A stretch of DNA of 49,062 nucleotides from Actinomycetes bacterium (GTDB lineage Bacteria; Actinomycetota; Acidimicrobiia; Acidimicrobiales; RAAP-2): assembly GCA_021799615.1 (NCBI GenBank), contig JAJZAC010000007.1, positions 1 through 49,062 of the forward strand. The letters run 5' to 3'. Below the pieces are notes generated by a model. The model was not told the DNA's origin. It saw only the letters and a program-made list of their open reading frames with translations, and did no database searches. A program made the position numbers and the translations under genes. Shown here one piece after another: positions 9,216 through 17,466 of this stretch. How positions within the stretch are numbered: position 1 is the stretch's first letter; each line of letters begins with the position of its first letter.

Positions 9216-10123
9216 GCGGGCCCCGCTTCGGCGCGGTGGTGACCGCCATTGTCACGCCGTTCGACGACGACGGCGCCGTCGACCTCGACGCAGCCGTCAC
9301 GCTGGCCCGGTGGCTGGCCGACCACGGCAGCGACGGCCTGGTGGTCACCGGGACCACCGGCGAGGGACCGGCCCTGACCGACGACGAGCGGATCGAACTG
9401 TGGCGGGCGGTGGCCGACGCCGTCACCGTGCCGGTCCTGGCCGGGACGGGTACGGCCGGGACGGACCACTCGGTGGCGATGACGAGGGCGGCCGAATCGG
9501 TCGGGGTGGACGGCATCCTGCTGGTCACGCCGTACTACAACCGACCGCCACAGTCGGGCATCGCCGAGCACTTCCGCCAGGTGGCCGCCGCCACCTCGCT
9601 GCCCGTCGTCCTCTACGACATCCCGGTGCGGACGGGCCGGCGGATCGCTCCCGAGGTCCTGGTCGAGCTGGCCACGGACGTACCCAACATCGTCGCCGTC
9701 AAGGACGCCACCGGCGACCCGGCCGGAGCCGCCCAGGTGGTGGCGACGACGCCCGACCACTTCGAGGTCTACAGCGGCGACGACGCCATGACCCTGCCCC
9801 TCCTGGCGGTGGGCGCGGTCGGACTGGTCAGCGTGGCCTCCCACTGGGCCGGCCCCGCGCTCGGTCGGATGATCGCGGACTTCGCCAGGGGCGACCACGA
9901 CAGCGCTCGGTTGGCCAACGCCTCGCTGCTGGCGTCCTACCGGTTCGAGACGTCGGAGCGCTTCCCGAACCCCCTCCCGGCCAAGGCCGCCTGCCGCGCC
10001 CTCGGGCTGCCGGTCGGCCAGTGCCGGCTCCCGCTCGGCCCCGCCCCGGCGGATCTCGACGCCGAGGCGGCGCGCCTGGTGGCGTCGCTCGACGCGGCGG
10101 TAGCGCCGCATGCCGTTGCCTGA
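9212..10123 (+). CDS. dapA: 4-hydroxy-tetrahydrodipicolinate synthase
   Basis: A 303-residue class I aldolase that condenses pyruvate with aspartate semialdehyde, the branch point into lysine and DAP synthesis. The Schiff-base Lys lies at about 163 in IVAVKDATGD; catalytic Tyr residues are in TPYYNRPPQ and VLYDIPVRTG; GTTGEGP is the family signature near residue 47. GTG 9212 is preferred because it gives the usual opening SGPRFGAVVTA and overlaps the small upstream ORF; TTG 9194 in the same frame is an alternative. Its 3' end overlaps rnj by 14 bases, an arrangement also known from mycobacteria. Confidence 0.97.
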   Translation: MSGPRFGAVVTAIVTPFDDDGAVDLDAAVTLARWLADHGSDGLVVTGTTGEGPALTDDERIELWRAVADAVTVPVLAGTGTAGTDHSVAMTRAAESVGVDGILLVTPYYNRPPQSGIAEHFRQVAAATSLPVVLYDIPVRTGRRIAPEVLVELATDVPNIVAVKDATGDPAGAAQVVATTPDHFEVYSGDDAMTLPLLAVGAVGLVSVASHWAGPALGRMIADFARGDHDSARLANASLLASYRFETSERFPNPLPAKAACRALGLPVGQCRLPLGPAPADLDAEAARLVASLDAAVAPHAVA

Positions 10124-11855
10124 CGGTCCCGCACCCGGCGATGGTGCCGAGCCGCCGGCCGGCCGCCGGCGCAGGTCGCGGGGCAGCGGAGGAGCGGCAC
10201 CGGTCCGCATCGTCTTCCTCGGCGGGCTGGGGGAGATCGGGCGGAACTGCGCGTGCATCGAGGTGGACGGCAGGATCCTCGTCCTCGACATCGGGATCAT
10301 GTTCCCCGATCCCGACATGCCCGGGGTCGACTTGGTCCTGCCCGACCTGACCTACCTGCGGGACAACGCGGCGCGGGTCGACGGCGTCATCCTCACCCAC
10401 GGCCACGAGGACCACACCGGGGGACTGGCCTACCTGGTGCGGGACTTCCCGGTGTCCGTCTACGGTTCTGAGCTCTCGCTCGGCCTGGCCCGCGGCCGGG
10501 TGGAGGAGGCCGGCCTGGGCGACCAGGTCACCTGGGTGCCGGTGTCCGACGGCGAGCGTCGGCGGATCGGCCCCTGCGACGTGGAGTTCATCCCGGTGAC
10601 CCACTCGGTCCCCTGCGCCTTCGCCGTGGCCTTCCACACGCCGCAGGGCGTGATCCTCCACTCGGGCGACTTCAAGCTCGACCTGCATCCGGTGGACGGT
10701 CGTCGGACCGACCTGGGCCGGATGGGCGAGCTGGCGGGGACCTCCGGGGTGCGCCTGCTGCTGGCCGACTCCACCAACGCGGAAGAGCCCGGGTTCACGC
10801 CGTCCGAGAGCACGGTGGGGACCACGCTCCGGCGCGTGTTCCTCGAACGCCCGGGCCGCCGGTTCGTGGTGACCTGTTTCGCCAGCCACATCCACCGGGT
10901 CCAGCAGGTCGCCGACGCGGCCAGGGCGGGCGGGAGGAAGGTCGCCACGCTGGGCCGGTCGATGCAGCGCAACGTGGTCCTGGCCCGCCGGCTCGGCATC
11001 CTCGACATTCCCGACGACGCCCTGGTCGACATCGAGGATGTCGACGACCTCGATCCCGGCCAGGTCTGCGTGATCTCGACCGGATCCCAGGGCGAGCCGA
11101 TGTCCGCCCTGTCCCGGCTGGCGACGGGGGAGAACCGCTTCTTCCGCCTGCGCCGGGACGACGTGGTGGTGATCAGCGCCCACCCGATCCCCGGGAACGA
11201 GTGGTCCGTCGGCCGGGTGATCGACAATCTCCACCGACTGGGCGTCGAGGTCGTCCACTCCGGCGTGGAGGCCGTCCACGTGAGCGGCCATGCCCGCCAG
11301 GGTGAGCTGTCCACGCTGCTGTCGGTGACGAAGCCGGAGTATTTCATCCCGGTCCACGGCGAGTACCGGCACATGGCCAACCACGTCCGTCTGGCCGCGT
11401 CGATGGGGATCGATCCCGAGCGGATGCTGCTGTGCGAGGACGGCGACGCCGTGCGACTCGACGGGTCGGGGCTCCGCCGGGACGGCGACGTCCCCGGGGG
11501 CTACCTGTTCGTCGACGGGAGCGCGGTGGGCGACATGGGGCACGGTGTCCTCCACGACCGGCGGGTCCTCGCCGAGGAGGGTGTGGTCATGGTGGTGGCG
11601 ACCGTCGACCTCCGGCGCGCCGAGATGGTCTCGAAGCCCCAGATCGTGGCACGCGGGTGGGCACACCATCTGGACGAGGAAGTCCTGCTCGACGAGGCGG
11701 GGACCCTGGTCACTGCCACGATCGACCAGGCACTGGCGGACGGTGCCCGCGACCACGAGACGCTCAACCGGGTCACCCGCAAGGCGCTCGGCCGCTTCGT
11801 CGGGACACGGACCCGCCAGCGGCCCATGATCGTCCCGGTCATCGTCACCGTCTGA
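10110..11855 (+). CDS. rnj: Ribonuclease J
   Basis: A 581-residue metallo-beta-lactamase and beta-CASP nuclease with 5'-3' exo- and endoribonuclease activity in mRNA decay and rRNA processing. The zinc motif HGHEDH is at about 97-102; HSGDFKLD and ADSTNAEEPG are further metal and core motifs; the beta-CASP segment includes TGSQGEPMSAL and HVSGHA, and PVHGEYRH follows. A basic N-terminal extension of about 25 residues precedes the conserved RIVFLGGLGEIG. The start ATG is inside the dapA 3' end, so the two are translationally coupled. It probably works with the PNPase encoded upstream. Confidence 0.97.
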   Translation: MPLPDGPAPGDGAEPPAGRRRRSRGSGGAAPVRIVFLGGLGEIGRNCACIEVDGRILVLDIGIMFPDPDMPGVDLVLPDLTYLRDNAARVDGVILTHGHEDHTGGLAYLVRDFPVSVYGSELSLGLARGRVEEAGLGDQVTWVPVSDGERRRIGPCDVEFIPVTHSVPCAFAVAFHTPQGVILHSGDFKLDLHPVDGRRTDLGRMGELAGTSGVRLLLADSTNAEEPGFTPSESTVGTTLRRVFLERPGRRFVVTCFASHIHRVQQVADAARAGGRKVATLGRSMQRNVVLARRLGILDIPDDALVDIEDVDDLDPGQVCVISTGSQGEPMSALSRLATGENRFFRLRRDDVVVISAHPIPGNEWSVGRVIDNLHRLGVEVVHSGVEAVHVSGHARQGELSTLLSVTKPEYFIPVHGEYRHMANHVRLAASMGIDPERMLLCEDGDAVRLDGSGLRRDGDVPGGYLFVDGSAVGDMGHGVLHDRRVLAEEGVVMVVATVDLRRAEMVSKPQIVARGWAHHLDEEVLLDEAGTLVTATIDQALADGARDHETLNRVTRKALGRFVGTRTRQRPMIVPVIVTV

Positions 11856-11892
11856 CGTCGCCGGGGTGCGCCAGACGGACGGGGTGCGACAC

Positions 11893-11898
11893 TAACGT
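11893..11898 (+). promoter_or_regulatory. Putative -10 box of ftsK
   Basis: TAACGT lies three bases before GTG 11902 and nine before GTG 11908. The distance favours 11908 as the start of a leaderless or nearly leaderless message. The gap between rnj and ftsK is only about 50 bases. Confidence 0.45.
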
Positions 11899-11907
11899 GG
11901 AGTGCCT

Positions 11908-14463
11908 GTGACCACCCGGACCAGCCATCGCACGGGTACCGGCCGGGGTGCGGCGGCTCCCCGGGGCCGCGGGTCGCGTGGCGGCACGGTGCAGCGTCCC
12001 CGGGCCGGCGCCGCCCGACCCCGACCGAACGGCGCCACGGCGCGGGACCAGCAGCGGACCAGCCCGACCCGGCGGGTGCTCGCCGCCCACGCCGCTGACC
12101 TGTGGGGGGTGGCGCTCGCCACCGTCGCCGTCCTGACCGCGCTCGCCGTGTACGCCGACGGGCTGGGCCCTGCGGGCCGAGCCGTGCGGACGGCGACGGG
12201 CGCGCTGGTCGGTTGGGCGCGGTTCCTCCTCCCGATGATCCTGGTCGGGGCAGCCGTGGTCCTCTTCACCGGGCGGCGGGGCACCGACGACGGTGGCGCC
12301 GGGCGCCGCGAGCCGGTGCGGGCCGTGCTCGGTGCCGGGATCCTCCTCGTCGCCGTGTCGGGTATGGCGGCCCTGGCCGGCGGGTCACCCGGGTTCGGCT
12401 CTGCGGTCGGTCGCCTGTCACGGGCCGGCGGGTGGCTGGGCGCAGCGGTGGGCGATCCTCTGCGCGCCGGCCTCGGGGCGCTGGGGGCGACCGTGGTCCT
12501 GTGCGCCTTGTCCGTGGCCGCCGCCGTCTTGTTCACCGGCGTTCCCGTGCGCACGGTCGCCGGGTGGTGCCTGCGCCTGGTCCGCAGTGCCGGCTCCGCC
12601 CTGCGGAGACCGGTCCCCGCCGAGGGGGGAGCCCCGCCAGCCGTGGTTGCCGACGAGCCCACCGACCCGTTCGGAGCGGCCGTCGCGCGTGCCGTGGCCG
12701 CCGGCGTCCCCGGGGAGCCGCCGGGAGGGTGGTCGCTCGCCGGCGAGCCGGAGACGACCGAACCGACCGGTGCTCCGGTGGGTGTCCCCGAGGTGGACGT
12801 GGACCCGCCCGCCGGGACGGCGATCCTCTCCAGCGGGCTCGACGACCCCGACCCGGTCACCGTCCCCGGTGAGCCGGCGGCCGCGCCCGCCGCCGGGCGC
12901 CGTGCGAGCGGACCGGCGGACCAGCTCGAACTCCGCCTGGGCCCCGAGGTGGGGGACTGGCGGCTCCCCCCGCTGTCCCTCCTCAAGCGGTCACGACCGC
13001 AGGCGGTCGACGATGCCGATGTCGACGCCGCCGGGCGCGACCTGGTGGCGTCGTTGGCCGCACACGGGGTCGAGACCCGGCTGGTCGGTCGAACGGTGGG
13101 CCCGTCCGTCACCCGTTACGAGCTCGAACTGGGCGCCGGCGTCAAGGTGGCCAGGGTCACCTCGTTGTCGAAGGACATCGCCTACGCCATGGCGTCACCC
13201 GACGTGCGGATCCTGGCGCCGATCCCCGGGCGTTCGGCCATCGGCGTCGAGGTGCCCAACCGCCGCCGGCAGCTCGTGGCACTGGCCGACATCCTGACCT
13301 CGCCCGAGGCGGCCAAGGCCCACCATCCCCTCGAGGTCGCCCTGGGGCGGGACATCGCCGGGCGCCCGGTGATCGTGAACCTGGCCGAGATGCCCCACGT
13401 CCTCGTGTCGGGGGCGACGGGTTCGGGCAAGTCGTCGTGCATCAACTCCGTGCTCACCTCCATCCTCATGCGGGCCACGCCCGAGCAGGTGCGGCTCATC
13501 CTGGTCGACCCCAAGCGCGTCGAGCTCGGGCAGTACAACGACCTGCCCCATCTCCTCACGCAGGTGGTGGTCGACCCGAAGAAGGCGGCCAACGCACTGT
13601 CGTGGGCGGTGAAGGAGATGGAGCGCCGCTACGACCTGCTGGCCGAGGTGGGGATGCGGGACATCACCGGTTACAACACCGCGTTCGACCGCGGGGATCT
13701 GGCCGAGGCCGAGGAGGTGCACCGCCTGCGGACGCTCGGGGCCGGGGACGCCGACGGGGACGCGGGTGGGAGCGGGGACGGGGAGCCCGAGCCGCGCTAT
13801 GGCCGCCTGCCCTTCGTCGTGATCGTCGTCGACGAGCTGAACGACCTGATGATGGTGGCGGCGCGCGATGTCGAGGAATCGGTGTGCCGGATCGCCCAGA
13901 TGGCCCGGGCTGTCGGGATCCACCTCGTCCTTGCCACCCAGCGACCATCGGTCGACGTGATCACCGGCGTCATCAAGGCGAACATCCCGTCACGCTGGGC
14001 GTTCTCGGTCTCGTCGCTGGCCGACAGCCGCGTCATCCTCGACCAGCCGGGGGCGGAGCGCCTGATCGGCAAGGGCGACATGCTCCTGCTCACGGCGTCG
14101 TCGTCCAACCCCCAGCGGATCCAGGGCCCGTGGGTCAGCGAGGAGGAGGTGCGGGGCGTCGTCGCCCACTGGCGCCGGCAGCGGGCGATGGAGGTGGTGG
14201 CCGGCATCGAGGACATGGCCGGACCCGGCTCCGAGGCGAGGGGGGGCTCGGACGACGACGACGAGCTGCTGGCCCAGGCGATGGACCTCGTCGTCCGCTC
14301 GCAGTTGGGGTCGACCTCGATGCTGCAGCGGAAGCTGCGTGTGGGGTTCGCGCGGGCCGGCAGGCTGATGGACCTGCTCGAGCGGCGAGGAGTGGTCGGC
14401 CCGTCGGAAGGGTCGAAGGCCCGGCAGGTGCTCATGACACCCGAGGAGCTGGACGCCCGCTGA
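11908..14463 (+). CDS. ftsK: DNA translocase FtsK/SpoIIIE family
   Basis: An 851-residue septal DNA pump that clears chromosome ends through the closing division site. A basic N-terminal tail is followed by about four membrane segments (residues 60-215), then a Pro/Ala-rich linker to about 350. The motor has Walker A GATGSGKSS at about 500 and Walker B VVIVVDELNDLMM, with Asn where Ala is usual. The C-terminal gamma winged helix (SMLQRKLRVGFARAGRLMDLLE) reads polar KOPS-like sequences. An acidic Gly/Asp insert lies between the Walker motifs. GTG 11902 is two codons earlier and cannot be excluded. In Mycobacterium ftsK also follows this gene region. Confidence 0.96.
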   Translation: MTTRTSHRTGTGRGAAAPRGRGSRGGTVQRPRAGAARPRPNGATARDQQRTSPTRRVLAAHAADLWGVALATVAVLTALAVYADGLGPAGRAVRTATGALVGWARFLLPMILVGAAVVLFTGRRGTDDGGAGRREPVRAVLGAGILLVAVSGMAALAGGSPGFGSAVGRLSRAGGWLGAAVGDPLRAGLGALGATVVLCALSVAAAVLFTGVPVRTVAGWCLRLVRSAGSALRRPVPAEGGAPPAVVADEPTDPFGAAVARAVAAGVPGEPPGGWSLAGEPETTEPTGAPVGVPEVDVDPPAGTAILSSGLDDPDPVTVPGEPAAAPAAGRRASGPADQLELRLGPEVGDWRLPPLSLLKRSRPQAVDDADVDAAGRDLVASLAAHGVETRLVGRTVGPSVTRYELELGAGVKVARVTSLSKDIAYAMASPDVRILAPIPGRSAIGVEVPNRRRQLVALADILTSPEAAKAHHPLEVALGRDIAGRPVIVNLAEMPHVLVSGATGSGKSSCINSVLTSILMRATPEQVRLILVDPKRVELGQYNDLPHLLTQVVVDPKKAANALSWAVKEMERRYDLLAEVGMRDITGYNTAFDRGDLAEAEEVHRLRTLGAGDADGDAGGSGDGEPEPRYGRLPFVVIVVDELNDLMMVAARDVEESVCRIAQMARAVGIHLVLATQRPSVDVITGVIKANIPSRWAFSVSSLADSRVILDQPGAERLIGKGDMLLLTASSSNPQRIQGPWVSEEEVRGVVAHWRRQRAMEVVAGIEDMAGPGSEARGGSDDDDELLAQAMDLVVRSQLGSTSMLQRKLRVGFARAGRLMDLLERRGVVGPSEGSKARQVLMTPEELDAR

Positions 14464-16028
14464 GCTCCGACGTCCCGATCCCCGGCTCGGCCCCGCAGCC
14501 GGGCTCGACGGTCGGCGCCCCGCCGTCGGACCCGGCGCCGGGGCGCGGCGCGACCATCGAGCTCGCCTCGCCCCGCCGGCGCGCCCGCGGGCGGTGGGTG
14601 GTCGCCGGCACGGCGGCGGTGGTGCTGGTGGTGGGGTCCGGCACCGCCGGGGCACTGGCCCTGTACCGGCGCCCCCTTCCCGTGGCGACGGTCGCCACCA
14701 CCCTGGGCGGGACCGTGCAGGTCCCGGGCGTGCCACCGGTCATGCCGTGGCCGTCGGTGGGCCAGGGAGCCATTGCCGTCCCTGCCCTGGGGGTGGCCGA
14801 GCAGTCGGGTCCCGAGCAGCCCGTGCCCGTCGCCAGCCTGACCAAGATCACCGTCGCCGCCGTCGTCCTGCGCGACCACCCGCTGGCCGCCGGGGCCAGC
14901 GGACCAGCCATCACGGTGACGGAGGCGGATGCCGCCACCTACGGGGCCGACGCCCACGATGACCAGTCGACCGTCCCGGTGCGTGCCGGCGAGGTCCTCA
15001 CCGAAGAGCAGATGATCGACGCGCTCCTCCTGGCGTCGGCCAACAACCTGGCCACGGCACTGGCCCGGTGGGACGCAGGCAGCCAGGGGGCGTTCGTGAC
15101 GAGGATGAACGCACTGGCGGCATCGCTCGGCATGTCGTCGACGCACTATGCCGACGCCAGCGGGTTCGATCCCCACACCGTCTCCAGCGCAGCCGACGTC
15201 CTGAAGGTGACGGCGTACGCCATGAGCGAGCCGGCCTTCGCCGACGCGGTGGCGATGCGATCGGTCACGGTTCCGGTGGCGGGGACCATCCACAACATCG
15301 TCTCCGAGGTCACCTCGGGCAGCGCAATCGGGGTGAAGTCCGGGTACACGTCCGAGGCGGGGGGCTGCCTCGTCCTCGCCCGGCGGGTGGCGATCGGCTC
15401 GACGCCGGTCCTCGTCCTGGCGGCGGTGGTCGGCCAGCCGGTGCCACCGCCGGTCCCCCCCACGACCACGAGCACGACGGCCCCTCCGCCGCCCCCGACC
15501 ACGACCACGACCACGACCATGCCGCCGCCGGTGCCGCCGACGACCACGCCGCCGGCCGGTGCGCCGACCGGCGGATCGGCCGTGCCCCCGCCCACCACGA
15601 CCACGAGCACGACGGTCCCGCCGCCCCCGCCGCCCCCGACCACGACCACGTCCACCACCTTCCCCTACATCGCCGACCCGATGGAGTTCACCCGTCCGCC
15701 GGCCGACCACCTCCTCGACGCCGTCGCGGGTGGTGTACGGCCGGTGCGTGTCGCCGTGGCACGGCGGGTCGTGGGGCAGGTGGACGTCCGGTGGTCGGGT
15801 GCGCGGCACCGGGCGCCCGTCGCCACCACCGTCACCGCGGTGCTCGCCGGCTGGCCGGGGCTCGTGGTCACCCAGCGAGTGGACGTGCGACCGGTGCGGC
15901 CGGGCGACCGGGCCGGGACGGGTGCCGGATCGGTGACGTACCAGCTCGGCGCCGAGCACGTCAGGGTGCCCCTGGAGCTGGCGGCCGCGGCCCCGGCGCC
16001 CGACCTGTGGTGGCGGATCAGTCACTGA
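14460..16028 (+). CDS. Membrane-anchored D,D-carboxypeptidase (peptidase S11)
   Basis: A penicillin-binding protein of 522 residues if read from CTG 14460. SxxK is SLTK (126-129), SxN is SAN (about 193) and the KTG equivalent is KSG in VKSGYTS (about 293), so it should trim D-Ala from peptidoglycan stem peptides. A basic stretch then a hydrophobic segment (about 45-67) forms the anchor. Residues 327-402 are an almost pure Pro/Thr linker leading to a C-terminal domain of about 120 residues I do not recognise. No ATG, GTG or TTG occurs before GTG 14598, inside the anchor, yet codons are G/C-ending from 14460 on; CTG overlapping the ftsK stop (CTGA) is therefore the proposed start. Confidence 0.85.
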   Translation: MSSDVPIPGSAPQPGSTVGAPPSDPAPGRGATIELASPRRRARGRWVVAGTAAVVLVVGSGTAGALALYRRPLPVATVATTLGGTVQVPGVPPVMPWPSVGQGAIAVPALGVAEQSGPEQPVPVASLTKITVAAVVLRDHPLAAGASGPAITVTEADAATYGADAHDDQSTVPVRAGEVLTEEQMIDALLLASANNLATALARWDAGSQGAFVTRMNALAASLGMSSTHYADASGFDPHTVSSAADVLKVTAYAMSEPAFADAVAMRSVTVPVAGTIHNIVSEVTSGSAIGVKSGYTSEAGGCLVLARRVAIGSTPVLVLAAVVGQPVPPPVPPTTTSTTAPPPPPTTTTTTTMPPPVPPTTTPPAGAPTGGSAVPPPTTTTSTTVPPPPPPPTTTTSTTFPYIADPMEFTRPPADHLLDAVAGGVRPVRVAVARRVVGQVDVRWSGARHRAPVATTVTAVLAGWPGLVVTQRVDVRPVRPGDRAGTGAGSVTYQLGAEHVRVPLELAAAAPAPDLWWRISH

Positions 16029-16087
16029 CCGCCGGGCCTCCCCGGCCGCGGCAGCGCGGGTTCCCGCAGGTCGGCGGCAGCGCGCAG

Positions 16088-16093
16088 TAGCCT
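16088..16093 (+). promoter_or_regulatory. Leaderless-type -10 box of thrB
   Basis: TAGCCT ends six bases before the thrB ATG. No ribosome binding site fits in the gap, so a transcript starting at the ATG is likely. Confidence 0.5.
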
Positions 16094-16099
16094 CGGGGG

Positions 16100-17062
16100 A
16101 TGCTCGCACGTGCCCCGGCGTCCTCCGCGAACCTCGGTCCGGGGTTCGACACCCTCGCCGTCGCCCTGGACCGCTACGTCGAGGTCGAGGTCGAACCGGC
16201 CAGCCGCCTCATCGTGCGGACGGAGGGCGAGGGCGCGGGACTGGCAGACGACCAGTCCCACCTGGCCGCCCGGGTGGCCATCGACGTCGCCGGTCACGAC
16301 CGGTTGGCCATCACCGTGCGATCGGAGATCCCGGTGGCCCGGGGGCTGGGCTCGTCGGCAGCGCTGGCCGCCGCCGCCGCCGCCGCCGTCGGCGCCGTCG
16401 ATCCGCTGGCGGTGGCGACCGCCGTGGACGGCCACGCCGACAACGCTGCTGCGTCGGTGGTGGGCGGCCTGGTGGCGGCGACGATGGTGAAGGGCGCCGT
16501 CCGCGCCGTCCGCCTCCCGCTCGACGTGAGCCTCGTCTTCGTCGTCATGGTGCCCGACGTGACCCTGTCGACCTCGCGGGCAAGGCAGGTGCTCCCCGCC
16601 GAGGTGAGCCGGGAGCACGCCACGTTCAACCTGGGGCGGATGGCGTTGCTCCTCGCCGGCCTGGCCGACTCCCGCGTCCTCACCCGGGAGGCGACCGAGG
16701 ACCGCTTCCACCAGGACTACCGCAGCCCGCTGTTCCCGGCGGCGCCCAAGCTCCTGGGGCGGCTGGTGGCCGGTGGTGCCCTGGCGTCGTGCTGGTCGGG
16801 GGCCGGCCCGTCGCTCGTCGGGATCTGCCGCGGCACCGACGGCGCCGCTGTCCGTGCCGCCGCCGTGGCGGCGATGGCCGAGGCCGACGTTCCCGGCGAC
16901 GTGCACCTGCTCCGGCCCGATCTCCACGGGCTCGTCGTGGACCGCGACGGCACCCGGGACCTGTGGACGGACCGTGCGCCGCTGTGGACCGGTAGCCCGG
17001 GGGAGGGGGACGGCGCGGCGGCGCCGGCACCCGCCCCGTTCGACTTCGACGCCGGGGTCTGA
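16100..17062 (+). CDS. thrB: Homoserine kinase
   Basis: A 320-residue GHMP-family kinase that phosphorylates homoserine for threonine synthesis. The family loop [16 protein letters not shown] (about 76-91) binds ATP phosphates, and the N-terminal [20 protein letters not shown] is the substrate-side signature. The C-terminal GHMP segment is [16 protein letters not shown]. It is usually next to thrC and hom, neither of which is here. Instead it stands before queF with a one-base gap. It belongs, like the dap genes, to the aspartate family of amino acid pathways. About 20 C-terminal residues are low-complexity Ala/Pro. Confidence 0.94.
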   Translation: MLARAPASSANLGPGFDTLAVALDRYVEVEVEPASRLIVRTEGEGAGLADDQSHLAARVAIDVAGHDRLAITVRSEIPVARGLGSSAALAAAAAAAVGAVDPLAVATAVDGHADNAAASVVGGLVAATMVKGAVRAVRLPLDVSLVFVVMVPDVTLSTSRARQVLPAEVSREHATFNLGRMALLLAGLADSRVLTREATEDRFHQDYRSPLFPAAPKLLGRLVAGGALASCWSGAGPSLVGICRGTDGAAVRAAAVAAMAEADVPGDVHLLRPDLHGLVVDRDGTRDLWTDRAPLWTGSPGEGDGAAAPAPAPFDFDAGV

Positions 17063-17063
17063 C

Positions 17064-17429
17064 GTGCCGACGGCGCCGAGCCGGGAACTGGTCACCGTCG
17101 ACAATCCTCGCCCGGGGCGGGAGTACACCGTCCGGTGCGAGACACCCGAGTTCACGTGCGTGTGCCCGCTCACCGGGCAGCCGGACTTCGCCACCGTGGT
17201 GGTGGAGTACGTGCCCGCCGCCGCCATCGTGGAGCTCAAGTCCCTGAAGCTCTACCTGTGGAGCTTCAGGGACGAGGGCGCCTTCCACGAAGACGTGACC
17301 AACCGCATCCTGGACGACCTGGTGGCGGCGGTCTCCCCCCGACAGATGACGGTGACCACCGACTGGCAGGTCCGAGGCGGCATCCACACCGTCGTGACGG
17401 TGTCCCACCCTGACGCGGCGGCACCCTGA
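17064..17429 (+). CDS. queF: NADPH-dependent 7-cyano-7-deazaguanine reductase (type I QueF)
   Basis: A 121-residue enzyme that reduces preQ0 to preQ1 on the route to queuosine in tRNA. The catalytic Cys is Cys34 in [14 protein letters not shown], with Asp41 of the same motif as the proton donor; the QueF signature follows as [20 protein letters not shown]. The length fits the short type I form, not the long type II form. GTG 17064 begins one base after the thrB stop, so the pair is likely cotranscribed. No other queuosine gene is in the window. The tRNA modification genes miaB and miaA come next but have their own promoter. Confidence 0.95.
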   Translation: MPTAPSRELVTVDNPRPGREYTVRCETPEFTCVCPLTGQPDFATVVVEYVPAAAIVELKSLKLYLWSFRDEGAFHEDVTNRILDDLVAAVSPRQMTVTTDWQVRGGIHTVVTVSHPDAAAP

Positions 17430-17454
17430 GGGCGTGCCTCCTCGGCCGGGTGCG

Positions 17455-17460
17455 TATCCT
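17455..17460 (+). promoter_or_regulatory. Leaderless-type -10 box of miaB
   Basis: TATCCT ends six bases before GTG 17467. This fixes the miaB start at GTG 17467 rather than the ATG at 17434, which lies upstream of the -10 box. Confidence 0.5.
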
Positions 17461-17466
17461 GGCCGG

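Noticed and set aside
15470-15665. ACC/CCG-rich tract as a DNA repeat element
   Set aside because: It is the codon image of the Pro/Thr linker inside the carboxypeptidase, in frame throughout.
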